Assembly: GCA_020310875.1 (NCBI GenBank)
Contig: CM035407.1
Span: 68,400,158 to 68,464,157 of the forward strand
Direction of reading: 5' to 3'
Length of the DNA stretch: 64,000 nucleotides
Source of the DNA: Ceratopteris richardii
Lineage: Eukaryota > Streptophyta > Polypodiopsida > Polypodiales > Pteridaceae
Part shown: positions 22,258 through 32,973 of the stretch, one piece after another
Position numbering within the stretch: the stretch's first letter is position 1
Layout: each line of letters begins with the position of its first letter
The notes under the pieces: generated by a model
What the model saw: only the letters and a program-made list of their open reading frames with translations
What the model was told of the DNA's origin: nothing
Database searches by the model: none
Made by a program: the position numbers and the translations under genes

Positions 22258-22893
22258 TGTAAGGCCCCCATTATGAGGAGAAGCCAAGCGTGCATTACCC
22301 AACTGATGGGAATCCCAATTTGCATGTTGGATGAAGGTCATATTGGACCATGTAAGGTATTGTAAGGAAAGGGAGTTACCAGGGTCCCCAATTGTGGGGT
22401 CCGAGGCAGCGGGGAGTAGCCACAGCTAGGGGTCCAAGGGGGCCAGCGGGCCCCTTGGTGGGGGTCCGGGGGCAGCACCCCCGATGCGATGGTAAAGGGA
22501 ATATTCCATGGAATATTCGCTATCTGAGTTAGAAATCATTTATATTTGTTAGGTCGGTTCAGTCGGCCTAAGCCGTGTATGGCAATTACGTAGGCAGTGG
22601 CCGCCCATGCTCTACAACCCATGTATAGCCGTCCATGGAAGACCACCCATGATCCTATATATACATAACTTCTGCACTACCTGTGACATCGAATGGAGCC
22701 AGCATACCTCTACCTTGTATCTTCCTATTTAGAGTTGTCTAGATCACCATTTAAGCTCTACCTTGAGAGCGCACGGGTCGACAATACCATCATCTTTGTA
22801 CTTGCTGCTAGTAGAAAATTGTTGAGATTCTCCTATATCTGTTATCTTCTCTGCTATTGCTCTTGTGTTATATTGCGTAACTATTGTCTTACA
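22258..22893 (+). repeat. Element C 5' LTR with GC-rich hairpins and a 20-bp palindrome
   Basis: Six-base terminal inversion TGTAAG...CTTACA. 22390-22490 is strikingly GC-rich for this window and can form stems (CCAAGGGG...CCCCTTGG at 22434-22457, and GGGGGCAGCACCCCC). A perfect palindrome GAATATTCCATGGAATATTC is at 22499-22518. A TATA box (CTATATATA) lies near 22654. Confidence 0.85.
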
Positions 22894-22905
22894 TGGTATC
22901 AGAGC
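22894..22905 (+). promoter_or_regulatory. Element C primer-binding site
   Basis: Exact TGGTATCAGAGC immediately after the LTR's terminal CA; pairs with initiator tRNA-Met. Confidence 0.95.
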
Positions 22906-22988
22906 CATAAGGTTTGAATAGCTTGAGAAGTATCACTATTTTAGCCTACTAGCAGACTAGAATATCAGTAGATTATTCGAGTCATTAC

Positions 22989-23825
22989 ATGATGGCTTCA
23001 TCATGGAACACTGGTCTTGGAGCTTCAGCTAATGTTAATGCTGCACCTATTCGAATTCGCCCACCTGCGTTCACTGAAGGGAAGCTGGATGAAACCAACT
23101 ATACACTCTTGAAGTTCAAATTTTCTGCAATTTTGGACTCCTATGAATTACTTGACACTGTCATGGGACTGATGGGATTGGATCCAGAGCCTATACCACT
23201 TGAAGATCCAGCAAATTCAAGATTGATGATTCAACCACATCCAGATCTTCTACGAGCTTGGAAGAGGCGGAATGCTGATGCATTATGTGCAATTGTCACT
23301 AGCGTAAGTGATTCTATGCTTACTTTAGTTCAACATACTACTAAAGCACATGAGGCTTGGGGCATATTGGCTCGTCAATATGAGACCAAGGACCACACTA
23401 GGATACAAAATTGAGAAAATCAGTTGGCAAATGAAAAGCCTTCTGATTCTGAAAAGGCTGAAGATTTTATCAAACGGATAAATCATCGTCAAGATCAATT
23501 GGCTGCAGTTGGTGTTGTTATAACACTAGAAGAGCTGGCTGGAAGATGTGTACATGTTCTTCCAGCAAAGTATGATGGACTAGTAACAGCCCTTAACACT
23601 CAGGTAAGACCAACTCCCCTTACTTTTGAAGAGTTTTGTGCGATGCTTTTAGAAGAAGAGATGCGGCTGAAGAATCGGCAAAGTACAAGTGATGCTTATT
23701 CTCAGCAAATGCAAAAGGTAAAGGCTCTTCTGATGGATCAAAGAAGAAGCCAAAGAAGAAAAAGTTCACAGGAAGTTGCTTCTATTGTGAAAAGAAAGGC
23801 CATGCCATCAAGGATTGCAGATTGA
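22989..23825 (+). pseudogene. Element C gag
   Basis: Starts MMASSWNTGLGASANVN and contains KLDETNYTLLKFKFSAIL and LVQHTTKAHEAWGILARQY, the copia gag pattern. TGA at 23412 interrupts it; the same frame resumes (23424-23825) with EELAGRCVHVLPAKYDGLV and LTFEEFCAMLLEEEMRL. A frame change near 23750 is needed to reach the zinc knuckle. Gag forms the element's particle. Confidence 0.8.
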
Positions 23826-24109
23826 AGCAAGCTGATGAACAGAATGGGACTATAAAATCATCGTGGAAGAACAAAGAGTTTGCAAACAACACAGAGCTGG
23901 AACTTTGGGTAGTTATTGAAGAGGTATGCTCATTTGCTCAAGCTCGTGTTGATCAACCATGGAGTTTAGATAGTGGAGCTTCTCGCCATATGACGAGTAA
24001 AAAGGATTGGTATAGTTCACTAGTGCCTATATGGGAATCCATCAATGTAGTGGTGGGAAATGACTTCAAGTGTCCAGCGGAAGGAATTGGAACCATCTCA
24101 AGAAAGTAG
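23765..24109 (+). pseudogene. Element C zinc knuckle and protease start
   Basis: The frame shifted from the gag ORF gives CFYCEKKGHAIKDC (CX2CX4HX4C), then PWSLDSGASRHM with an intact D-S-G-A protease active site. It ends with AEGIGTISRK-stop at a deletion junction. Confidence 0.8.
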
Positions 24110-24937
24110 TTGAAATGGCTCGTTGTATGTTAAAGGCTCAAGACATGCCTGATTTATTCTGGGCAGAAGCAGTCAATACAGCAGTCTACATCCTCAATCA
24201 AGGTTACACAAGAAGGGGATGACTCCTCAAGAAGCATATTCTGGTAAAAAGCCTTTAGTTTTGCATTTCAGAATTTTTGGTTGTTTCTCTTATGCACATC
24301 TTCCTGATTCAACAAGATCAAAGTTGGATTCAAAAAGCAAAAAGTGTGTCTTCCTAGGATATAGTGAAGATTCTAAAGCATAGAGGTTGTGGGATCCTGA
24401 GGCAAGGAAGATTTTTGTCAGTCGAGATGTGGTGTTTGATGAACGACCACACTTAGTAGAAGATAAAGGTAAATCTACTATCTCATCAAATAGAGAAATA
24501 TCTCACCTTGTGGCTACCAAAAGACAGGTTAAAGTTGAGGAGTAGGAAACATCTGATGAAGAAATTTCCCAATAAAAAGCCAACCAGTTGTAGCTACACA
24601 GCATAAGCCACTATCGAAGTGGGCACAACAACTCTTTGATGATCACAATCCACATGTAGATGTACCTGAATCATCCTCGGATGGATTACGAAGATCAAAG
24701 AGAATAGAGGAGCAAAGAAGAGCCTTAGAACACATTGTTAACATGGCTCTAATGGCAGATATCATGGCCTCAATAAAGGAACCTAGCACCATTGAAGAAG
24801 CCCTTGATGATCTAGGTTGGAGAGCAGCAATGCAGTGTGAGTATGATAGTATACTCAAAAATCATACATGGGATCTAGTCAACTTGCCGCCAAAGAAGAA
24901 GGTAATAGGTACTAAATGGATTTGTAAAGCTAAGTAA
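24110..24937 (+). pseudogene. Element C integrase C-terminus and RT N-terminus
   Basis: VEMARCMLKAQDMPDLFWAE and NTAVYILNQ, then after a frameshift GMTPQEAYSGKKPLV and CVFLGYSEDSKA, a stop, and RLWDPEARKIFVSRDVVFDE. The integrase catalytic core is missing, joined directly to protease. 24743-24937 begins RT (IEEALDDLGWRAAMQCEYDS, WDLVNLPPKKKVIGTKW) and ends. Not functional. Confidence 0.8.
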
Positions 24938-24940
24938 AAA

Positions 24941-25682
24941 ATATTGATGCACTAATCAAACCGATTCTTCTATACCTGTCCTGTTTATTTACAGAAAGGT
25001 TCTCTTTTTTGGATCCTGACATTCATCTTTAACATTAGTGAGTCCATCTTGACTCCAACCAAAAGCTTTGTTGATGACTTCATGAGTGAATCAGATTGTT
25101 TTCCATGTACCAACTTTATCGAGCACTTTCGCTTTTGGGATTGATGGCTTATCTGTTGTGAATTAGAGTGTGTTCATAACTTGTGTGCATCTCTAAAAAT
25201 CTGGCAAATGTATAGGAAGTCGCAGAAATGCATCAATTCCAGCTCCTGTCCAAACATCTGTGATGCGAGGTAATCCCTGTATTATAGTTTGGAAATCTTG
25301 TGACATAATTGGGAAGTAGTGATCCCTATCCATAATCTTAATGGTGGCCATGAAAAGAAGTTCTGACACCGGCTGATCTTCAAGGAACCAATGAACTCTT
25401 GCTCTTGAGATCGATTCCAAGGGTAGTAGGAGGACTTCTTCCTCTTGTGTAGCCTCAGATTTTGAAGATGCCATCTGCACTCAATACATATCAGTAATCA
25501 GTGTAAAGCTGGTATCAAGAGTCATCCTTTACTTATCCTCCATAAATTTGGCAACTCTCAGAGTGATGTGAGTCGTCTCTTTCCCGTGGGTGTGAGAAAG
25601 GTAATACCTGGGATTTTCTTCATATATATATTTTCTATATATTTTCTTTGACAAAAAACAAAAGCATTAGTACCTATCCGAA
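24941..25682 (-). pseudogene. Gyp-2 downstream portion separated by element A; unknown ORF
   Basis: Because element A has a matching TSD at both ends, this DNA was originally continuous with 52012 onward, placing it downstream of Gyp-2's 3' ORF on the minus strand. 25480-25193 encodes MQMASSKSEATQEEEVLLL, then RARVHWFLEDQ, HYFPIMSQDFQTII and WTGAGIDAFLRLP. After a stop the strand reads KAKVLDKVGTWKTI and FTHEVINKAFGWSQDG. The last motif resembles plant transposon-associated domains, but I cannot name the family. The left boundary with element C is not clearly defined. Confidence 0.4.
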
Positions 25683-25687
25683 GCTTT

Positions 25688-26719
25688 TGTTGGTGCAAGG
25701 CAATCAACAATTGAAGTTTTGATGAAGAATTGAAGTCAAGGATTGAAGAAAAGATCAAGTTATGAAGCATGAAGGAAGTGCATATCCAAAAGATGAAGAT
25801 GTGTACACATATGTACATTAGTTTAGAGTTAGCTCACTTATACTTTTGATTAGTTATGAGCTTGTAAATATTTGACTATATATACAACGAAAAATGTCAA
25901 AGCAAATATGACAGAGTGTGTAAGAACAAGATTTGAGGAGAATTAGATGTCATTAGACACTTTAGAAGTGAGTAAGATCTCTCTCATCACTCAGATGTAA
26001 ATTTTTCAGAAATGAAGAAATGTTGCACCCAATCTTTCTAAGTATTCTCCTTCTGTGCTTGATCATTTCAAAAATCCTTTCGTAGGTGTCTAATTCCATA
26101 GTTAATGAGTCTATGGTTAAAGTTTGAGAGCCTAATTGTAAACAGGTTGTGAGAATTATGAGTAGGAACATTCATATGTGAGAAAGTGTCAAGTGTCTTC
26201 TAAAATAGGCACAATTCCGATAGTCAAAAAAATGGTCAGTTCTTAGTGCACAGTATTAAGTTTTGCACAAATGAGGAGTCAAAATCTAAGTTGTAAGGTA
26301 AGACATCTATGGCTAAAAGCATTTGCATAAAGGGGTTCTAGATTGAGAGAACCAAGCTTTAGAAGTTGTAGGTGTCAAAGTCGACTGTAAAGAACTACGA
26401 TTTTAGACATAGGTGACTTGTTTAGATCATTTCTCAAGATCTACTGAGTCTTTTGGAATGAATTAAATTGGAGGAGGTGTGCAAACTATAGGCAACACCC
26501 TGTACAAAGTTTTATAAAAAACTTTACACGTTTCATAAGTCAATGAGTGCATTATGTGCAACAGACTTTTTGTGTAGTCATCTTCTTCACAGTTTGTTGA
26601 AAATTTTAGAAGTCTAGTATTGATCCTCTGAATTGGTGAACGTTTTGAGTTACTCTTGTTATAGAGGTGCTCTAAATTCAAGAGTAGCTTGTTCTTTTGG
26701 AGATTAACACTCTCCATCA
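25688..26719 (+). repeat. Element A 5' LTR
   Basis: 1,032 bp, TGTTGGTGCAAGG ... CTCTCCATCA, preceded by TSD GCTTT. The partner 3' LTR is 50984-52006; a third, inverted copy is at 41372-42394. Confidence 0.9.
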
Positions 26720-26720
26720 G

Positions 26721-26732
26721 TGGTATTAGAGC
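26721..26732 (+). promoter_or_regulatory. Element A primer-binding site
   Basis: TGGTATTAGAGC, one base different from the initiator tRNA-Met complement, one base after the LTR end. Confidence 0.85.
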
Positions 26733-26941
26733 AGGAAGCATCAAAACTGAAGAAAGGAGGACTGCGACTGCTGCAGTTGTAAAGAATTCAACACTTGAAG
26801 GTTCAAAAGGTGAAAGCTTGAAAGCAAAGCTTGAGAAGGAGACCAGAAGTTATCAAGAAGGTCAAAAGGAACTTCATTCAAAGTAAAGGTAACCTTATTC
26901 CTCATAAAGTTTGAAGAATTCAATACATAGGTGAAGAAAGG

Positions 26942-27543
26942 ATGGGAGATTCTCTTCAGATAGAGAAGTTGGATAGAGAGAACTATCCAGCATGGTCAAT
27001 GAGGATGGAAGCTCATCTTATGAGCAAAACTTTGATAGGTTATATTACAGGTGAAGAAGAAAAGCCTCAGTTTAGAGATCCTAGTGTTCCAACTAGGGAT
27101 GAATTATCAGATTTGAAGACTTGGATGAAGATAGATGCTCAAGCTAGGAGCATTATCTATATGGGAGTCAATTATTACCTATTACCTCACATTAGAGGTC
27201 TTGAAAGTGCAAGTGATGTATGGAATGCTTTGGAGGAGCATTTCCAAAATACCACAAAGTCAAGGAAGGCATCCTTGTGGGCAGAGTTTACCACATTTAA
27301 GAAGAAGGCCTCTCAATCCATCTCAGATTATGTAACAAGGATGAAGGACATTGCAGATGCATTAGGAGCAGTTGATGAAGATATTTAGGAAGATAAATCG
27401 GTAAGGCAAATCCTTACAGGTTTAAGAGGTGATGAAAAATGGAAGCCATTCATTTTGTCTACCGAATTATCATTAGATCATTTTACTCCTAATTTAAATC
27501 AGTTGCTAGGACACATGCTAACCTTTGAACAGGATGTCAAAGG
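26942..27543 (+). pseudogene. Element A gag, N-terminal part
   Basis: Starts MGDSLQIEKLDRENYPAWSM after the leader and continues ARSIIYMGVNYYLLPHIRGL and VWNALEEHFQNTTKSRKASL, a typical copia gag. TAG at 27386-27388 interrupts it, then the same frame reads on (VRQILTGLRGDEKW) to the insertion point of element B inside ...QDVKG. It resumes at 34251. Confidence 0.85.
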
Positions 27544-28816
27544 TGTGAAGAGATGGATAGGTATGTGCTTGAAGATGAAAAGGTGTTGCAAAATCCTTGA
27601 TTTACACCAGCCAAATGAACTCTAGGAGTATGTGGTGGGCCCTTTTAGCTTGCGAATGGATGTATTAGACACCCTATGTACCTTGAAAGATCACTCTCAA
27701 AAAGATAGATCAAAACAGATAAGTTGGAGTTAGCTCAGAGGTGAAAAACTTGCTATTTTGGTTCATACACATGTCCAGTGTTTTGCATAATTCTCTGAGC
27801 ACAGCCGTAATTAGCTTAATTCCTCTTGGGGAACTCTAGATAAATTAAAGAGCTAACTTTCAAGAGTAATCTCATAAAAAATAATGAACCACACACTGAG
27901 AATGAGTTTTAACAAGTGATGACATCATCCCGATTTTCACGGGCTGCTACAGTTTGAGACCAGTGAGCAGAAAAAGGAACATAACTCCAGATTTAAGAAA
28001 CTAATGATTATGCAAATTTGTATGCTTATACTAGAAAATACGCTCAAGCCAAGAAGCATTAAACCATTGAATTTGGATAAGTACACACTGAGAAACAGCT
28101 CTGACAAGATGCGTAAAAAAGTCGGGTACCTGACAGAGAAGTGAAAATGACAGATAGGGTTGACTTCAACTGAACATAATTGAAGATTGCAACATTCAAA
28201 TGAAATGAAAAATCAACGACCATATAGTAGACTTATAGAGCTAACTTTACCAAGTTAAATCACTGAAAATGATGCACCAAGCTCAGAGAAATCAGCTCTG
28301 TAATCTGACTGAGAAAACTGAGAGTAATGGCAGTGAGTAGTACACTTCACAAGAACATGGAAATATGAACTCAAATGATCATGAAAATGAAAGTATATTG
28401 CTTGTACAATACAATGGAGTTACTGATACATATGTGTGCCTTTGAATCACACCTTGATATGGCATAAAGCTCAGCTCTTGGAGGTCTTCACATAGGTCTC
28501 TCTAACCACGACTAAAACTATCATCTATCTATAGTTGAGTTTGGGAGGCTAACTTCCCTCAATCACTCTCCAATCAATTAGTGATTGATTTGATTCTCTA
28601 CCTACCACAAATCACGAATTCGTGGCTCCTCTTTGTGTTTTTTATCAAGTGGACTCAACCACTTAAGATTCTCTCACTTTTATATTAAGTAAACTCTTCA
28701 AAAGTTACAAGAGGTAGTTCACAAGTGAACTTTACATTGTCTTCATTTTAAGGCTTCTTCTATGACTTTGTGGGACTCAAGCCAATACTTAGGCTTGTCA
28801 TAGACTTGCTCCAACA
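27544..28816 (-). repeat. Element B 3' LTR
   Basis: TGTGAAGAGATGG ... TTGCTCCAACA. The adjoining polypurine tract (GGGGGAGC on the minus strand) is at 28817-28824. Confidence 0.9.
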
Positions 28817-28848
28817 GCTCCCCCTCAAGCCAAGTATGCTTGAGGTCT

Positions 28849-30330
28849 TCAATCTTCCAAGATTACCTGTAAACCGATCATAGCCTTGAATTTGCAAAGC
28901 TTTGTACCATCCAATGCTTTCGTTAGAATATCTGCACATTGTTGATGAGTGGACACATATGATATTTGAATCTCTTTGATTAGAACCTTCTCTCGTACAT
29001 AGTGATAATGAACTTCAATATGTTTAGTCCTTGCATGAAAAATAGGATTAGCAGCCAAATGAATAGAACTCATATTGTCACCATAAATAGTTGGAGTTCC
29101 AAAATCCAATCCAAGATCTTTGAATGATGTCTTCATCCACATAGCTTCCTGAGTAGCTATGGCAAGACCTCTATATTCAGCTTCAGTAGAAAAGAGAGCA
29201 ACTGTGGGTTGCTTCTTGGATGACCATGAAATAAGATTTGAACCTGCAAAGGTAAGATAACCTGAAGTGCTCCTTCTATCTTCTTTGGATCCAGCCCAAT
29301 CATCATCAGAAAATATCTTCAAACCTAAATCAGATACATAAGGATAATAAAGTCCTTCATTTATGGTTCCTTTGACATACTTGAGAATCCTTTTGGCAGC
29401 ATCCATGTGTGGTTTCCTTGGTGTGTGCATAAATTGACTTAGCACACTCACACTGTAACATATATATCCTCTTGTCAATGTGGCATAGTTGAGACTACCC
29501 ACTAGACTTTGATATGATGTGATGTCCTCTATGAGTTCACCTTCATGTGAGCTCAATTTGTTATTGAAATCCATTGGAGTACCTGCAATCTTACAATCTT
29601 GCATCTTGAATTTTGCCAACATGTCCTTAATGTACTTTCTTTGAGTGAGAAACAAACCATGATCTTTGTAGACAACTTCCAAACCTAGGAAGTAGGTAAG
29701 TGAACCCAAATCACTTATCTTGAACTCTTCTCTCATCTGATCTTTGATCTTCTTCATACCATCTGCATCATTTCCTGTCAATATAATATCATCTACATAT
29801 ACACATAAGTAGATAACCTCATAATTACTCTTTTTGATAAAGAGTAAAGGATCTGCCTTGCTTGGTTGAAAGCCTTTGTCCTGCAAGAATGAAACAAGCC
29901 TGAAATTCCAAGCTCTTGGAGCTTGCTTGAGACCATACAATGCTTTGTTAAGTTTACACACATAATCAGGATAAACTTGATTCTCAAAACCAAGTGGTTG
30001 TGCCATATATACATCTTCTGTTATCCAACCATTCAAGAATGCATTCTTTACATCTAGTTGAAGTATCTTCCAATTCTTGGAAGAGGCAATACTAAGCAAA
30101 GCCCTAATAGTAGGCATCTTTGCCATAGGAGAGAAGGTCTCCTCATAATGAATTCCCTGAGTTTGTGCAAAGCCTTTTGCTACAAGCCTTGCCTTATACC
30201 TGTTAATGGAACCATCAGAATTCTTCTTGAGTTTATAGACCCATCTTGAGCCTATTACCTTCATGGATGAAGTCTTGGGCACCAAATCCCAAGTGTTGTT
30301 TTCCTCAAGTGCTTCAATCTCTTCCTTCAT
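28849..30330 (-). CDS. Element B reverse transcriptase and RNase H
   Basis: 493 uninterrupted codons. RT motifs: SRWVYKLKKNSDGSINRYKA (residues 28-47), QLDVKNAFLNG with catalytic Asp at 93, LYGLKQAPRAW near 131 and YVDDIILTG with the catalytic box at 178-181. RNase H follows with FSDDDWAGS, STEAEYRGLA, YGDNMSS and FHARTKHIEVHYHYVREK. This is the most intact pol domain in the window. It lacks a native start, being part of a polyprotein whose upstream integrase is broken. It would make cDNA from element RNA. Confidence 0.9.
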   Translation of the reverse strand: MKEEIEALEENNTWDLVPKTSSMKVIGSRWVYKLKKNSDGSINRYKARLVAKGFAQTQGIHYEETFSPMAKMPTIRALLSIASSKNWKILQLDVKNAFLNGWITEDVYMAQPLGFENQVYPDYVCKLNKALYGLKQAPRAWNFRLVSFLQDKGFQPSKADPLLFIKKSNYEVIYLCVYVDDIILTGNDADGMKKIKDQMREEFKISDLGSLTYFLGLEVVYKDHGLFLTQRKYIKDMLAKFKMQDCKIAGTPMDFNNKLSSHEGELIEDITSYQSLVGSLNYATLTRGYICYSVSVLSQFMHTPRKPHMDAAKRILKYVKGTINEGLYYPYVSDLGLKIFSDDDWAGSKEDRRSTSGYLTFAGSNLISWSSKKQPTVALFSTEAEYRGLAIATQEAMWMKTSFKDLGLDFGTPTIYGDNMSSIHLAANPIFHARTKHIEVHYHYVREKVLIKEIQISYVSTHQQCADILTKALDGTKLCKFKAMIGLQVILED

Positions 30331-30396
30331 TGCATGCTTCCATTCTGATTTTTCTTTGGCCTCTTCAAAGGATGATGGCTCCTCTTGGTTTATGTC

Positions 30397-31534
30397 CTAT
30401 GCTATGTAGATAGAATGTTTAGTTACTAATGAGGTGTCAAACCCATACCTTTCTGGTTTTTTCTTTTCCCTCATAGATCTTCTTAGGCCATGATGTGATG
30501 ATTCTGCCTCATGTCCAAGTTCCTGCAATTTTGTTTTACCTTTAGACTTCCATGCTTTGATCTTTTCCATCTGAGATTCTTCATCATCCTCTGAGGTGTC
30601 TTGTTCTTCAATCTTTGGTTGTTCTTTACCAAGCTTTGGAAAATCTCCTTCAAGATCATATGGTAAATTGACCTTCCTGCATGAATCTTCATACCATGAA
30701 TTGTTCTCATCGAAAACTACATCTCTACTTACCAAGAATCCTTTGTTGGTAGGGTTGTATAACCTGTAGCCCTTTTGATTGTTGTCATATCCAATAAATA
30801 CACACCTTTCTGACTTTGGATCCATCTTGCCTCTAACCTGTGAAGGAACATGAGCAAAAGTAATACATACAAAAATTTTACAATGATCTAAGCTTGGTCT
30901 TCTTCCATTCCAAGCCTCATATGGAGTCATCCCATCAAGGGATTTTGAAGGCAACCTCTTAATCAACAATTGTCCTATTCCTCCTTTCTGCCACTCCATT
31001 TTGCTCAGGAGTGTACCTTGTAGTTACCTCTCTTTTGATTCCTCTTTCTTGAAGAAAAGAATCAAACTCATGGGAAAAGTATTCTCCCCCTCCGTCTGAC
31101 CTTAGCCTTTTTAGAGATCCAAATATGAAACATGAAAAAACTTCATCTTTGTGTTTCATAAAGAATAGGATAGTCCATCTGCTCCAATCATCAATAAAGG
31201 AGACATAATACCTTGATCTAGATATTGAATGTTCCTTGCTAGGTCCCCATACATCTGTATGAACCAACTCCAAGAGATCTCCATGCATATAACCTTTCTT
31301 CATGAATGGTAACCTGTGAGACTTTCCAAATTGACATCCACTACACTTATAAATCATATGTTGTTTTGACAAATTAGGGAGTCCAAGTACACTTTGGTCC
31401 CTGCAAATTTGCTTCAATGACCTTTCACCAATATGTGCTAACCTTTTGTGCCATACTTCCAATTCTGTGAGTGTCTGGCTACCATAATTAAAGAGAGCAA
31501 TGTTTCTAGTGTCTTGTATTTCAAATGTGAACAA
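30397..31534 (-). pseudogene. Element B integrase with internal deletions
   Basis: 31534-30959 has the HHCC region (WHKRLAHIGE ... CSGCQFGKSH), HTDVWGPSKEHS and RSDGGGEYFSHEFDSF, then TPEQNGVAERRNRTIVD. Between the two Asp segments a stretch is lost (VFSCFIFGSLKRLRSD). After NRTIV about 40 codons are deleted and the frame changes; 30999-30397 resumes at LPSKSLDGMTPYEAWNGRRP through GYDNNQKGYRLYNP and an acidic linker. Not functional. Confidence 0.85.
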
Positions 31535-31559
31535 TCTACCTGCCTTTTCACCTTTTGCA

Positions 31560-32956
31560 ATTCTTCAGAATCCTTGACTTGGATCTTCAACAAATGCTCC
31601 TGCTTTTGTGAACCTGACTTGCAACCCTTTCTCTACTATCTGCCCAACACTTATCAAATTCTTTGTAATGGTAGGGACATAGAGTACCTTACTGAGTAGG
31701 TTGATGTTTCCATCAGGTGCTTTGACATTTCCTATTTTCTCCACAAGATGTCTTGTATCATCTCCTGTTTATACCTCATGCTTATTCCTTGGATCTTCTA
31801 AATCTGATAGGAGTGCCACATTTCCTGCCACATGATTTGAACAACCTGAATCTATGTAGAAAACATGCTCATCAGATTTACCTTGTGGCATAGCCATGTT
31901 CATGATCAATAATGAATCGTCTTTGTTTGAGTCTTCTGTGTAGTTATTGTAGTCACTCCTTCCTTTGTAGCCTCCTTGATAGTTTGAATGATTGTAGTTG
32001 TTGTAGCTGCCATGATAATTGTTGAACCTTCCTCTTGAGTAGCCATAACTTCCTCTATTGTATCCTCTTCCTCTTTGATTCTTGGAATTCCTAAAGCAAT
32101 TTTCAGTTGTATGATTAGTTAATCCACAAATAGAACATGAGTTGGAGTCTTGGGATCTCCCCCTGCCTTGTCTACCTCCTCTTCCTCTACCTCTACCATG
32201 TCTTCCTCTACCTGCATAGTTAGATTGATATGTACCTGCTTCATCATCCACTTTCTTTGCCTTTCCTTTCTTATCTTTGGACTTGCTTTTATCAGTGTAT
32301 AAAGTTGAAGATTTATTACCTTTAGAGCTTTCTCCATTTTTGATAAGCTTTGCCTCTTGAGTAAGTAGTTGTCCAATGAGTGTATTGAAATCAGGTACAT
32401 GCATGTCCATGTACAAATCCATAGTTGTGGTGAATGCTTCCCACTTTTCATCTGCCTTCAAGCCATTGATGACCTGCCTTACAATTTGCTCTTCATCTAT
32501 TACCTCTCCAATGCTTCCCAACTGATCCGCTATGTCCTTGAGCTTTGTGACAAAATCAGTCACATTTTGTTTGGGAGCCTTCTTGAGAGTTGTGAAATCC
32601 AGCCATAGTTGATGCTTCCTAGCTTTGGTACTTGAAGAGAAGAAGGCTTCAAGTGCATCCCACACTTCCTGAGATGTCTTACAACTTCTAATGTGAGGCA
32701 ACAAAAAATCTGAGATAGAGTTGAGGAGATAAGACCTTGCAAGTGCATCCTTGGAGCACCATGTGCTCAATCTTTCTTGCTCTTCTTGTGTTGGTTGACT
32801 TTTGTTCCTGAAACTTGGCATAACTTCATCTCCAGCCACATAACCATATAAACTTCTACCTTGCACATAATCTTCCATTCTTAATGACCAAGTTAAGTAG
32901 TTACCTCTGTCCAATTTTTCAATTGATGAAGGAAATCCATCTGCCATGTTGTCCAA
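31560..32956 (-). pseudogene. Element B gag, zinc knuckle and protease
   Basis: A frame of 395 codons starts MDNMADGFPSSIEKLDRGNY and contains LLNSISDFLLPHIRSCKTSQ. A glycine/arginine-rich RGRGRG segment, zinc knuckle CSICGLTNHTTENC and protease motif FYIDSGCSNHVAG with catalytic Asp intact follow. TAA at 31769 ends it; beyond, the same frame shows VLYVPTITKNLISVGQIVEK. The start lies just after the primer-binding site (32961-32972). Confidence 0.85.
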
Positions 32957-32973
32957 CCTTGCTCTGATACCAC

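Larger units (their letters stand above)
22258..24940 (+). mobile_element. Element C: truncated Ty1/copia retrotransposon
   Basis: A 636-bp 5' LTR (22258-22893), primer-binding site 22894-22905, gag, zinc knuckle and protease. Then a jump to the integrase C-terminus and the first residues of RT, where recognisable sequence stops near 24937. There is no 3' LTR. What follows (24941 on) reads as minus-strand sequence attributed to Gyp-2. Confidence 0.85.
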
